From Purshia tridentata (Eukaryota > Streptophyta > Magnoliopsida > Rosales > Rosaceae): 64,000 nucleotides of DNA. Shown here piece after piece: positions 10,171 to 24,303 of the stretch; the stretch's first letter is position 1, and each line of letters opens with the position of its first letter. The notes beneath the pieces were generated by a model. It was not told the DNA's origin. It ran no database searches and was given only the letters and a program-made list of their open reading frames with translations. The stretch is from NCBI GenBank assembly GCA_003254885.1, contig QANT01002714.1, forward strand, positions 56,822 through 120,821, written 5' to 3'. A program made the translations under genes and the position numbers.

Positions 10171-13100
10171 ATGGGAATTTTTGATGGATTGCCCGTGTCT
10201 CCAGACAAGGCAGTAAGTTCACTTCATTTATCTTATGGTGCCGGTTAATGACTATGTTTTGTGGTTGTGTGCACTGGATATGGAGCTCTAAGTTCCATTT
10301 TCATGTGTGAATTACCTATTGGAATGGATAGATGTGGAAGAACTGTGGGAGTTAGTTTCTTTTTTGTCATCTTTTTGGGCCTCTAGTGTTTTTAGGTAAG
10401 TGTCTTTGTCTGCCATTCTACTTGATTGGAAGGCAGAAAATTAGTTAGTTTTGCTTGATATGTTTAGTTAAGGGTGTGGTGCAAGAGTTGTTTTCTGATC
10501 TTGTGTTGTACCTTAGTTGATGGACTCCTTGTCCATTGTTTGTACAGTTTTGTGCTCTTTTCAATAAAGTTTATTTGTTGTAAAAAAAAAAAAAAAAAAT
10601 TCTTGCGATAATATACGTACTGTTTGATTTAGGCTTAAATTCAAACATGTGAGCATGGTTTACTATGCTACTTATCAATTGAAAAAGGGGTTTACTCTGT
10701 TTTGCAAGTTTAGATTGTGCCCTAGACTCCTTGTGTTTGAGGATGTTAATTTTCTGGAATCCCTGTTCCAAACCATCTTGATTGTTTTCCCTAGACTTTA
10801 GCATGTATTCTATGTTATGCATATTGCTTCTTGATTATACTTTCTCATTTTTCCTTCTGTGATCTTATGGTAATTTCAGTATCTGAGGGAAGAGCTTTTA
10901 AAAGTAGATGAGAGCTGGGCTGCTGCTCGTTTTGATTCATTACCTCATGTTGTCCATATTTTGACATCCAAAGATCGTGAAGGTGAAGTCCAGTTTTTGA
11001 AGGAGCAAAGTGATGTTGTTGAGGAGGTTGTGGATGAAGTTGTGCACAATTATCACAGTGGCTTCAACAAAGCAATTCAAAATTATTCTCAGGTTTCTTA
11101 TAGTTTTCCTTGATAGATATATATTTTATTTTTTCAAATTTTCTGTAGTGTTTCTTCAATTTCCTAGCTTTCTAGTATTCACAGTGATAAGAAACTTATT
11201 ATTTGAGGTGTTTTAATACATCAATCTGTTCTCAGACAAAAAGAGTTGTATTTGTTAAAACTGTTTTTCTCCTTTATAAGAAACCAAATTGTATTTTTAT
11301 TAGATTGACAGAGTACAAATCAGAGGACAAGACCAATGGAGCTTATTTTCAAACAATCTTAAAAGAAAAGCATTGCAGAAATAGAATTTTCCCATAAATG
11401 GCAGCAGCCTTCCAATCTGAAAAAATTGCACAGAAAGGTATTTCCCAAAATTCTGAAGAGACCAAAGCCTACAAGGATGCCCACAAATGGTTAAAATGAT
11501 TTTCTTTTTGATAAGATTGAGGGGCACAAACGGAATGGGAGTAATCATTTGCTTAACTTTGGAAATAAAACATATAGATCATGAGGGTACATTACAGCAT
11601 TTTACTTAGGTTGCCTCTGGTTTTATTTTTTTATAAGAAACTGAAAAGCTTTATTAAAGTCAAGTGAACGATCAACAGCAGTGAACAAGTAGTCCACAGA
11701 AGGTACAATCATAACCTGTAACTTCCAACTTGAAGCCTGAGTTCTGTCTTCAAAAATCGTTTTGTCAAAATTTGTTGTGAACTTGTGATTGATTTCTTAG
11801 TTATTTCTATGTACTCAAATAATGACTATGGCTGAGTATTATTTGTTAAAGTGGACTGCTGGTTCACTTTATTTTCGTTCTCTCTGTCTGTTTTTCTCCC
11901 TACCAGTTTCATATTAAAAACATGTTGCACTTTTATGTGTATTAATTATTTCATTAATTTCACCGGGGGTGGGGGGGAGGGGGGGTGGTTTGGAAACAAG
12001 ATTCCGCTCTTAAATACTACTTTCTCACTCTAATCAATTCCTTCCAGATCTTGCGGTTGTTCAGTGAGTCTACTGAAAGTGTTGCCGTCTTAAAGGTCGA
12101 TTTGGCCGAAGCAAAGAGGCGTCTTAGTGCTCGCAATAAACAACTGCATCAGTTATGGTACCGGTCGGTTACATTACGTCACATTATCTCTCTACTAGAT
12201 CAAATTGAGGGAATATCTAAGGTTTGTTTCATCTTCTTCCTGGTTTTAGACCATATAAGGCTCAATGGTATTTGCATCATTTCAGTCATAGTATTTGAAC
12301 TCTTGACTTGTTCACCCTGACCCTAGCCTTACGTGTGGTGTGCCAACAGCACTCTGCTTTATCCAATTGTACTTGAGTTAATTGCAGTTGCATTAGTTCA
12401 CTTATACATAAATAAATTTATGGGCAGCATATGCTTTGGCACATCTATAATGTCTGGTACCCAGAGCTTGCCACTGAGCTACCAGCAGTAAATTTTTTTT
12501 GACTGAATCATCTTTATGCCATGAATTTTATTTAAAGATATACCATATCTTGTCTGTTTGAAAATGTGGCTCAGGTTCCAGCTCGTATAGAGAAGCTCAT
12601 TGCCGATAAGCAGTATTATGCTGCAGTTCAATTTCATGTTCAATCAATGTTGATGCTTGAACGCGAGGGGCTTCAAACGGTAGGCTTGTCAACTCTTTTT
12701 TAGGCAAAAATTTCACATAAAGGTTTTTCCTGCTCTTTTATGGTGGCTTGGTTGAAACTTATTTTCTGTAAACATACATGGAAATCCTAGAGACTAAAAC
12801 ATCTTGTCCTATTGTATTCTCAAGTTTCATTAAAGTCCATCAGTTCAACAATGATGGCATCAACTGCCAAGGTTGTACCTTTTTTGATCATCCAATATCA
12901 TGGTGATCCACCATTTTTCTCCTATGTACTTTTAAATGGGGGATTCTCTGCAGAAGCAAGGCCTGGTGGCACTATTTTGATTGTAATAAATATTGCATTG
13001 TTATCTGGCTGATGTGTCCTAGGTTGCACCTGTGTCTTTCTTAAAGTTGATTATGGGCATCAGAGCAGGGGCTTAATAGAAATTCATGCTTTCTATCTTT

Positions 13101-16100
13101 TCTTTTCCATTTTTCATTCTTTCATATTTTTTCCCTTGATGCAATTTTAATTTAGCATTTAGTGGAATATTTAAAAGGATACCTTTTTTGGTCATCTGTA
13201 TATGACTTGATAAATATAATTGATTGGCCCAGGTCGGTGCCCTTCAAGATGTTCGCTCGGAGTTGACAAAGTTGCGAGGAGTTCTGTTTTATAAGGTGCT
13301 AGAGGATTTGCATGCTCATCTTTACAACAAGGGTGAATATAGGTATTTACTTATCTTTGGAGTTCTTTTCCTTTTGGGTACTTTCCTGTCCCTTAGCTTC
13401 ACTTTAGCATTAGTACTTTCTAGGAAAAAGTAGGAACGTTTTTTACTTTATGATTCTTTCTGTTTATTTTGCATATTTATGGGGAGGGTGGGTGGTTTTG
13501 TGGCGTTTGTCTAAATATACTGGTTACTATTTTTTTTTATAGCGATTCATGTTGGCTGCAAATTTTCTTTTTGTTGCTGCTGCAGTTGTTGCATGATACT
13601 TTTCAAATATGTCAGTTGTATTGTTTAAAGTTTCCAACATTGTATTTTCCCTTTGTATTCTTCACATAACCAAATGCAAGAATAACTTTCTGGTTTTTTA
13701 ATTTTTACGGTGAATAGTGAACCAAACTTAGAGTAAGTATCTTACTGTCTAGCTGGCTCAGAATTTCGTACAAAACTTTTGGCAATTTTGAGATAAAACT
13801 CTTCTACCTCTCTGGAGGCATCCTTTTCCTCTTTCTTTGGGGAACTTGGGCGATTGATGAATATGCTAGATTTGTATATCTTTTCAGTCACTTTGTGCTA
13901 CATTCTTTAAAGCTATTTCTCATAGATATTGTCCTTCTGCTGATTCTTTTCTGCAGCTCGGCTGCCTTGAGCTTGCATGAAATGGATGATGAGGTACCAA
14001 CCACCACAGCTGTTGTATTTTCAAGTCATTCACAATCCCTATCTCGAAGAACCAGGCAGTTAAAAGGTGACAGTCAGTTTGGTAATCACGGAGATGGATC
14101 GTTTAAGACGGGCTCTATTGATGGAGGGTAAGATTAGAAAATTATCTTTAACTGCCTGAAGCTGCTACTAGCTTTATTGTTGACTGCTGGGTTTTCTTTC
14201 TACCTACGCATTATCTGCTTTTGAAAATGTTATTACTTTGAGATTGTGATTGTTGTTTGTTTATACTTTCTGTTTGAATCAAAGTGTGTTTGCAATATCT
14301 CATAATTCTTATTTGACATTTTTCTGCAGCTGCATTATTTTATGTAGTTAGTTTCTTTCTTAAGACCCTTCTGGAAGTGTCAGAGATATACCTTAATTGA
14401 ACAGGATAATAGTATCCATCATCAAATATGGGAATCAATAAAGTTATGAGGTTACCCGCAAAGTTAATTTGTTAAAGAGAAAATTGGATACTTAATCCCT
14501 GTTTAAACTAGTATTTGGAAAGAAGTTAAAAAAAGTTTACTATGGTTTCTTAATGCTTGTTAATAAGTGGTCAGTTCTCTATGGATGGGCCTTTCATGAT
14601 CTTTTATAGCCTTTTGCAATATATTTTCCGTCTGTTCGATTGATAGTCTAAATCTACAATTGATGAATTATGTTTATATTTGAGAAGATTGAGTTCGTAA
14701 AGTAATTGGTAAACTTATATCTGAAATTCTAAATGTTTTATTAGTTCATCTTTTGATGGCCCTGATGAGGAGGGAACTCTCGAACTGCATGATGAAGCTA
14801 CCTCAGATGGACATACAACATCAGTGAGGGTCAACGGTGATGTCAAAATTGTTCCTCGTGAAATGCCACCATGGCTTCAGAATTCCACTCCTGATGAATT
14901 TCTTGTAATGAAAACTTTGGTTAATCACATCTCATATCAGCTTCTTGATACTTTCTGCTTTTCTAAGCTGAAAGTTCTTGGTTTATACTTGGTTGTAGGA
15001 AGCAATAAAGAAAAGTGATGCTCCCCTTCATGTCAAGTATTTGCAGACCATGATTGAGTGCCTTTGCATGCTTAGGAAAGTTGCAGCTGCTGGTGCTATG
15101 ATATGGTTAGTTGTCTGGTTGATATGCTATTCCATATATTCTTGAATCTATGCTCTTCCATTATATTATTCACGTTCAATTAGAATCTTACTCATTCCTT
15201 CATTCCTGTTCCATGGTAACTCCTTTTACGTCACTAAATTATCTTGAATTACCTTGAAAATAAGCACGGCTTCAGCCAATTTTATTTGATGGAAGTTGTA
15301 GATCTAGATTTCTCTTTAGAACTTGAGACAGAAGCATGCTGAATCCAATCTCTTAAGAAGGACACGATTCCCATGTTTTGACACAGGAGTAATTGTTACT
15401 GTGTTAAAAAAAATAACTTTCAAAAACCTAGACATAATGAAAATGGTTTGGGGAGAAAAAGCGAGAAATTTATAGATTTTCAAACTTGGAGTAAAAGATT
15501 CATAAGATTATTGAATATATATTATAAGCTTCTGTGTAAATGAAACTTATAAATGAATACACATACAAGTATTCTGATCTTGTCAGTACTGCATCCCATC
15601 TTGTTAAATGTTTTACATGCTATTTGATTACTTTTATGTGCTTTTCACCTTTCGAACATATATCGTTTTGATTATTGTAGTTCTTTTCTGATCTGTATGT
15701 CAAGATGACTCATCCACAACTTCTTTGATATTGTGTTCTTCCCCTTAACAGCCAAAGATTGCGACCTACAATTCATGAGATTATCACATCCAAGATTAAA
15801 ACTCACGCAGAACTAGTTAATTCTTCGAGGTCTGGCATTGGACAGGCTGCCCGAACTGCTACTGCTGGTCTACATTTCATGAAGGGACAGCTAGAAAGTT
15901 ATCAGTTGCCAAAACAGAAGCGTCAGAATGGGATATCACTGGCTGGAACTCTATTAGCGGTGAGCCCTGTCTCACCTGTGATGGCTCCCTCGGGGAAAGC
16001 ACAGGCTGCAGCAAAAGAACTTCTTGATTCAATTTTGGATGCTCTTGTTCGGATATTTGGTGAGATGCTTTTAAATTTTAATTTTTTTTTCTATCTTTAA

Positions 16101-19100
16101 GGTTTTTATATACATTTCTAGCTTTTAACATTGAAACTAAATTCCCTAGTCTAATCATTCAGAGAACCATGTTGTTGTTGGGGAGCTTTTGGAATCAAAG
16201 TCCTCTATACAAATAGACATGAACACACCAAAATCAATGCCAACAGATGTAAATTTGAATCCTGATTCTGAAGCATCGCAAGTTACTGGAGGCTACAGCA
16301 TTGGTTTTTCCTTGACAGTATTACAGGTAATCCCTCTGCTTAGGTTTTGGATGATTAAATTACCAGATAGTTTATTGTCGAATCGCGTAAACGGAAATAG
16401 TGCATAGTGTCATACATGTTGGTCCTAAGACCTTTCCCTCCTTTTCTTTTCATATTCGCTTAAGAGTGAATGCCAACAACTTATTTGTGAGATTCTGCGG
16501 GCAACTCCTGAAGCTGCATCTGCAGATGCTGCTGTACAAACAGCTAGACTTGCAAGCAAGGTTCCTTCTAAAGACAAGAGGCAAGTGAATTTGATTCATT
16601 TTCATCTAATTATATAATCTTCCTCTAATAGCTGTTGAGTTTCTTCTTCCTTTTTTTCCTTTGCCCCGGGGGTGGGGGGGAGGGGAGAGAGGCAGAGGAC
16701 CGTTTGGACAAGACAAGATCCATGGATCTTGGTACTAGGGTAAGGTCTGTTTGTGGTATTGACTTGGTTTTGGGGTTATGTGTAGAACATTGAAAGAGTC
16801 ATGGTGGGGGATGTGTTGGTATTGTGACAATGACACATTAGATTAGTGTTGTTTCTCTAATAGCTGTTATGGATTTCTTCAAGTGGTTGAGGTATGTTTA
16901 TAAAGTTGGGGAAATGGTAGTGATAGTTCCATTGTCATACTTGGAACTGGCGGAGGTGGTGGTAAGTGATTGATTCTAGAAGAGATGGTTCTAATTTCCA
17001 TAAATTTACTCTCTTGACCCACCTGATTAAATTTTTTTTTGTTGATGAAATTACTCTACTTGTTATGAAATTTGCCACATTTAGCTCCCCCTTATTACTC
17101 TTCAGCATATATCTCCTTATGTATGGTGTTACTATAGACTTGTGACCTTTTTTCATGATGATGCGTTGCAGGGATGGTGCAGAAGAGAGTCTTACCTTTG
17201 CTTTTCGCTTCACAGATGCTACTATTTCTATTCCCAACCAAGGTATGTTAGATTTTGTTCCTGCAGTACCTTTCTATTCACACACTCACTAACAATACTA
17301 AATATATTTATCATTTATTTTTTTGATGTTTCCAATATTACTGGACATTCGCATGACCATGGATGGAGTATTCAATGGTGGATATTCTGAACAATAAATC
17401 ATGGTGCTTTTTCATCATCCAAAGGATTTCATATAGTGTAGTTGGTTCTACATCACTTCACCTTTATCTTATACAATTAAAATGTTTTTGTTGTATGTAA
17501 CTTAAGATACACAATATATTGAAGAAGAATGCCCTTGCCTATCCTTCTGTCAAAGATGTATCACTTTGTTATGTGGTGGGCTGTCAAAATCATTTGCTTT
17601 ACGATACTTGATGCTAGATACAAACCTCAAGTAGGAGTGTTTTGTTTGATTGACTTATGGATATAGTAAATATCTACATTGAAGAAGGATGCCCTTGCTC
17701 ATCCTTCCACAAAGATGGATCAGTTTGTTTATTTATAAAAAAATGATAGATCATTTTGATACTGGTGGGTTTTTCAAAAAAATTTGCTTACTTGTGTTTG
17801 ATGCCACAACCAATCCTGAAGTTGGCGTGTTTTATTTTATTGACTTATGGAATTACTTCTTAGGGGCTCTACTCTAGTTTTGAAATTTTCTCAATTGGCT
17901 GCTTCTTTCATAAGTTACATTTTAAAACTCTTGATTTAGTTTTCAGTTTTCAACATGTTGTGTCTGATTTCTATTGGTTATTAAAATGTTTACGATGATG
18001 CATCTTCCATTCTCCAGGGGTTGATCTCATTCGTCAAGGCTGGGGTAGGAAGGGTCCAAATGTATTACAAGAAGGTTATGGGTCTGCAGCTGTCTTGCCT
18101 GAGCAAGGCATGTATTTAGCAGCATCCATATACCGGCCTGTTATTCAGGTTTTAAGATTGTTCTTAATCATGTCTTTAAACATGAGATTTACTATCTATG
18201 CATAGTGCGTTCTTCTTTTTGCCTTTTCTGACTTTATGTGCTGTACAGTTTACAGAAAAGGTCGCTTCAATGCTTCCAGAAAAGTATTCCCAACTAGGGT
18301 AAGTCTCAAAACCATATTACTCTTTCTTTTTCTGGTGCTTACACATACCACTTCATGTTTAACATGCAATCAGAATTGATGCCTACGCATATGCTTTTAT
18401 TTGGTTTCAGATTCTATTCTCATTTTCTTGCTTAAACAGATATTTCTTGGCGTGGGAAGTGAAATATGTATATAGAAGAAAATCATCTTGAACTTTAATC
18501 TGACTTTATGTTATTATTCTGATCCTATATCTGTGTACTGGTCTTGTTTCCATGGATCACCATATTATATAAATATATGTTAAGTTGTTAACAACAGTGT
18601 AGATGTCAAATAACAGATCAACACTCTTAAAATATTCAAACCCACTTAGCCTCTTATATCTGTCTAATTAGATCTAAGAGGGGATCTAGTGTCTTCACAG
18701 CCTTTTTGGAATTTATAATTGCTACTATTCATATTTGTCTTCATAGCCTTCCAAGTAACTATTAATGCATGAGTTTGGTTATTTTACTTTGGACAGCCAA
18801 GAGTATGACAACCATCAATTTGACAACAAAAAGGGTTTAAAATTTTATGTGTTGATTTTCTTTACTTTTTGTATTGAATGGTTAAACACACTAGGCATGT
18901 ATGATGAAAACATTTCTTAGTCACAATAGTAAAGGTGTTAACTATTCCAGGGGCTATGTGGGAAGAATATGGGTTTGAAGTTTGGTATGACTGAGCCATA
19001 GGCTGTAGTTTTACTAATCTCCATGCGTAAGTACATGCTGTGTATACAGTGTATTTCAAATCTTGTAATCCTCCAAAATTTGAATTCTTGCTGTATAAAG

Positions 19101-22100
19101 TTGGTTATGCTTTGGATTAGAAAAACTACTGGTTATGTGATCTGTTTATTTTGCTTATTGGTCCACAGATGAATTTGGTTCATCTTCCTCATCATTTTCA
19201 ATTTTCCTGTTATTATAATCATGGATTTGGGTGTTGCAATTTATTTTTTCTGTTGTTTGCTTTACTAGAATAATTTGTAAGGCCAACTTCTTATGTGCAG
19301 TAATGATGGATTGCTGGCTTTTGTGGAGAACTTTGTGAAGGACCACTTCTTACCAACGATGTTTGTAGACTACAGAAAGGGCGTACAGCAAGCTATATCA
19401 AGCAAGTCCTATAACAAACTGCTCTACAATGATTTTTTTTCCCTTTTAATTTGCATAGCATGAAACTATTTGGCTAAATGATTTCACTCATATGTGGATA
19501 CTTACAGTCTAATACATTAGGTGTAAGCTAAATCTCTTCAAGGTTACTTACCCAAGTAATGTCCTTTGTACTCTGTTTGAAGCCAGTATTCCTCTGGACA
19601 TGGAAACTATTTTTTGGTAGAGTTTCTATATGGAGTTGAGTTCCGACCTTTAAAATATTCACATAATCATATAGACATGTTTATTCAGTTTAAGCTCAGA
19701 CACGTTTAAAGGAATACATAGTTTCTTATATCCTTGACACATTAAAGGATTATATAGGTTCTTAATTGCCTAGACACACTTATTCAGTTTAATGAAAAAG
19801 AATTCATATTTAACTTTTATTCTTTAAAAGAACTCCCGCTACACATGTAATTTCGACAGTAGCACTCTGGAATATTTTGTCAAAAAAATGTAATAAATAT
19901 GAGTATGTCGGTGTAACTCATATGGTCATCAGCCTTTGGGGATCATCATTGGAAATTAAATTCTGATTCTTGGAAGCATTCTTATAGGTCCAGCTGCATT
20001 CCGGCCCAGAGCACATGCTGCTGCTTCTTATACTCCATCAATTGAGAAGGGTCGACCTGTCTTACAGGGACTTCTGGCAATAGAGTTTTTAGCAAAAGAG
20101 GCAAGTTTTATCTTTCACTTCTTTAGAGATTTTTCTCTTATAGAAATGCAGTAAAGCTTGTATGGCAAGTAAAGCTTTAATTTTGTTTCTCTGTTCTTCT
20201 GGATTGTCTTTAACATCATGCTTAAATCATTTTTTCAACTTTTGGAATAATGATTTATTTTAAAATGATTTCTCTAGGTGCTTGGTTGGGCACAAGCTAT
20301 GCCTAAATTTGCTGGTGAAGTTGTGAAGTATGTGCAAACTTTCCTTGAGAGAACCTATGAAAGATGCCGGACCTCATACATGGAGGCAAGGATGTTTCCC
20401 TTCTCTTTCTTATTGACTTAGCACACCATTATTGTTTTTAGATTTGTTATTAACTTCCTTTTTCCCTTAATTATAATGTTTTAAAATATTTATTGGTCTT
20501 CTGAATTGGTTGTTCCAGCTGTATTAGCAAAGTGCCAAAGTGTTATCGTTTCCCTTACTGGCACAAATTTTTTTTTAATTTTTAACAAGAAATACTATAT
20601 TTACATTGTTTTGTATAATATAAAGTTTCTATAAAGTTAAGGGAATGATGCCAACCGTACACTAAAATATAAATTTCGGCAATTTGGGGGATTGATTTTC
20701 ACATCTTATCATTTTTAAATTCTATATTTCTAAACAGCACCACTAACAAATACTACTTAAGATGGTCATAACCAGTGCCATGGGAAATGTCATGAAAAAT
20801 GCTCACCATTATCTTTTCATTCACTTTTTTGGCCTTCTTTCAGGCAGTTCTGGAGAAGCAGAGTTATATGCTCATTGGGAGATATGATATCGAGCAATTG
20901 ATGCGACTTGATCCAGCAAGTGCATATTTACCAAATGCAGCTGGTCAGTCAAACAATGAAGCCCATGCTTCAGATGCTGAAAGTGTTGAGGTTGAATTAG
21001 AAGTGAGTGATTTGTTACTGAATTTGCGGCCTATTAAGCAGGTAATTCAGTTGCTGTTTGGTATTACAAGTTATTCTTTTTACTTAAGTGATTAATTTAT
21101 TTTCTCATTTCTTGTTTCTTCTTTTTTAGTCAAAGATGTTAGGCTTAATTTTTCTTCAGATTTCTGGCAAAACAAAAAACTCTCTCGTCAGATTGTGTAG
21201 TAGGGAAGCATTGGTAATGAAGTATTCATTCATTTAAGCTTATCTATTGACTTTTATTTTTAATTCTGTCCCTCACAGGATAATCTCATTCGTGATGATA
21301 GCAAACTCATATTGCTGGCTTCCCTCAGTGATTCATTGGAGTATGTTGCAGAGTCTATAGAAAGGCAAGTTCTCTCATCTGGCTGAAGTCCAGAATTTAT
21401 TCTGGATTTTTCTTTTATGAGTCTCAGTCAGGTGTGTAAATAAATAATCATTTACTGGAAAACAGGAAACTTGTTAATTTAAGCCAGAAGCATCAGGATC
21501 ATATTCTTGGTCCCTGTCTTTTTCCTTTGTCAGTTTGGCATCCTACATTTGTTTCCTATGTCATTGAGAAAAAAAAAGTTGGTTTTTAATCTTTTGAGTA
21601 GCAATCTATTTCTGATGGCTTAATTGAGAACAATTGTCATGCATTATATAGGCTTCGACGGAGAACCTTTAACGCTCAAAATCAAGTAGAAGAAAGTGGC
21701 AAGAATCGTCATCAACGAACAAGTAGTGCTCCTACTAGGGATCTGGCATCATTTGCAGATGAGTATAGAAAATTGGCAATTGACTGCCTTAAGGTTTTAC
21801 GTGTTGAGATGCAATTGGAGACAATTTTCCATATGCAGGTAATGTGAGATGTAGTTTATAAATACAGTGTAGTTTGAAAGTGATAACTGTTAGAACTGTC
21901 CTTTAAGAATAACATTGTCTGACTGAAAATTGTGGTTTAAACAGGAAATGACAAATAGAGAATACATGGAAGACCAGGATGCTGAAGAGCCAGATGACTT
22001 CATTATTTCGCTGACTGCTCAGGTTAGTATACTTATCTCCTGACTTAGCGGATGGGTGACATGGGAAATGACATTATTCGCCCTACTGTAAGGATGTTTA

Positions 22101-24303
22101 TGAAAATATTGACCTTTCAATAAGTTTTACTACTCATTTTGGATACTTGGTGTAAATTATTCATTTATGTACTTATCATATTATATCTATTGAACCAATT
22201 CCCGAATTCTGTCCTCAAACTGTAAATGTTGCATCTTGAATTTTGTTGCTGGTAAGGAGAGTTTCCTTTTATGTGCGCAATGTTATGAACACATTATCCT
22301 AGATGCATCTAGAGTCTGTCAAATAGTTTTCATATTATCCAGACTCATATGTGAAATTAGGTAGGACTTGCTAACAGCCTTTAAAAGATGGTAACACTTT
22401 ATGGTGAAAGAGTTTGAATATACCTGGAAAGTCTATACATGTTGGAAGATCTAGTGAGACCCTAAACAGAAAGTAGGAAATAGTTTATATGAGAAACCAA
22501 ATTAACAAATTATCTAATACGCACAACTACACAAGCATGAGCGCCTACAAAAACAATGAAATGATTGCTGGGGAGTAGATATGCACATGTAATGTTATCT
22601 GGAACCAAGTAAGGGTTTCACACATCACAACCTCTTTGCACTTGCTGCATTTAAGTTCATAATGTAAAGTTTCTTTTTATAGTTCCAAAATACTCAAGGA
22701 AAATGAATTCTATTTGCATTATATGGCACATGTTACCCATTTGGTATTCGTAAATGCTACCCATTTTGTTTGTTGATTTTGAAGACTGCATAGACAAGGG
22801 ACTGGAATGGGTCTAAAAAAGCATTGCCTGTGTCTTCACCACTCATGTTTTTTTTATTTACTATCAATCAAGTACATAAATTCTTTTCTGCAACATTTAT
22901 CGCTCTTCTGAGTAACACATGCTCTTGGAAGTAGACCTTACATATTATTTGTGTTTCTCTACCCACAGATAACACGTAGGGATGAGGAAATGGCACCTTT
23001 TGTTGCAGGAGTGAAGCGGAATTACATATTTGGTGGGATTTGCAGCATTGCAGCGAATGCATCCATTAAGGTTATTGTAGTTTCAGATAAACATATATAT
23101 ATGTATTTATGGTAGCGTTTTATCTATTGCTCCTGTTCACTGCTGATTAGAGATGTGCATCCTAACAGGCTTTGGCTGATATGAAATCAATCAACCTTTT
23201 TGGGGTTCAGCAGATATGTAGGAATTCAATTGCTTTGGAACAGGTAAGTTTTTTTCTTACCCATATATGATATGCTTAATGCTTTTTCTAATTTCTAGAC
23301 CTTTATCTTTTAATCTAGCTCTGTGTTAAGTCTTCACTCTTGTCTCTCTGTAGTTCTTGTCTTTAAAATTTTCCCTCCGCATGGAAGTTCATAAAGTGGA
23401 ATGAAACAAGATTCTATAGGGCTTACACAAGCTAAATTTTGCGATGATTGGAATCAATGAAGTTTGTTCTAAAAGATTGATAAACTGGGAAGTTGCATTG
23501 TCTTCCATTCAATGTATTAGGGATGGAGGGATAACAGTTATGATCATATATTTGACTGCATGCTATGCATTGCATTTAGTTCTATTATGTTGGCAATGCC
23601 AGAGACGAATAGGCTTCCCCATGTAAGAATAGGCATCTCAGTAATTAATGCATAACGAACTAAGTGAATTCTGGCACTAGCTATCAACAAGTCCTGTCTC
23701 ATGGCTATTCCCTCCCTTGCCTCAAGAGGTTTGGCTTTGATCAAGAGCTAGTTGTCATATAATTTTTAACCTAGTTGGTTTATTTACTTCTTCCATAAAC
23801 CCTACCCCAAATAGTTGAGATGAAGCTTTCTGATTTTGATTTTGATTTTGATTTTGATTTTAGTAACATCACTGTTTTATCATTATTATTGGCATTGCAG
23901 GCTCTGGCTGCTATCCCGTCAATTAATAGTGAAAGTGTACAACAGAGACTAGATCATGTCCGAACTTACTATGAACTTCTAAACATGCCATTTGAGGCAA
24001 GTCACGGGAATTGAGTTTTTTTTTTTCATCTTGTGTAAATTTTGTATTTCCTACGGAGATCAATATTCTCTACCTGTTTTCAGGCCTTGCTTGCCTTCAT
24101 CACAGAGCACCAGAACTTGTTTACAGCTGCAGAGTTAGTCAATTCATACCTCTTACCTATATACCATAGATTAATTTGTATAGCTGCTCAATAACTTCTT
24201 ACATTTCTGTGACAGGTATGCAAATCTCCTAAAGGTCCAGGTGCCTGGAAGGGAGATTCCTGCTGACGCACAAGATCGTGTATCAGAGATTCTACGCCTT
24301 TAG
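10171..24303 (+). CDS. SEC8: Exocyst complex component SEC8
   Basis: Subunit of the octameric exocyst, which tethers secretory vesicles to the plasma membrane (pollen tubes, root hairs, cell plate). Twenty-six exons: 10171-10212, 10880-11092, 12048-12221, 12575-12679, 13233-13342, 13957-14127, 14745-14904, 14999-15105, 15752-16059, 16163-16326, 16465-16580, 17172-17242, 18018-18148, 18249-18298, 19301-19401, 19988-20100, 20278-20385, 20844-21041, 21279-21364, 21652-21838, 21945-22022, 22969-23070, 23169-23243, 23901-23996, 24084-24133, 24216-24303. They give 1067 residues in one open frame, near the plant SEC8 length. It begins MGIFDGLPVSPDKAYLREEL; the N-terminal coiled Sec8 domain (about 15-160) includes LRLFSESTESVAVLKVDLAE. 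A Ser-rich linker lies around 215-300, and the C-terminus ends PADAQDRVSEILRL. Six introns use GC instead of GT donors. Convergent with ARK1. Confidence 0.95.
17518..17850. repeat. Imperfect ~160-bp tandem duplication in a SEC8 intron
   Basis: ATTGAAGAAGAATGCCCTTG at about 17518 recurs as ATTGAAGAAGGATGCCCTTG at about 17678. Both are followed by matching TATCCTTC/CAAAGATG and TTGATTGACTTATGG blocks. The copies have diverged. Intronic, no known function. Confidence 0.65.
23827..23864. repeat. Hexanucleotide microsatellite (GATTTT)n in a SEC8 intron
   Basis: About five GATTTT units run in tandem a few tens of bases upstream of the acceptor for exon 24. Confidence 0.8.

Noticed and set aside
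16668-16690. G-rich run in a SEC8 intron as a G-quadruplex regulatory element
   Set aside because: It is G-rich but short, irregular and intronic; there is no further evidence of function.
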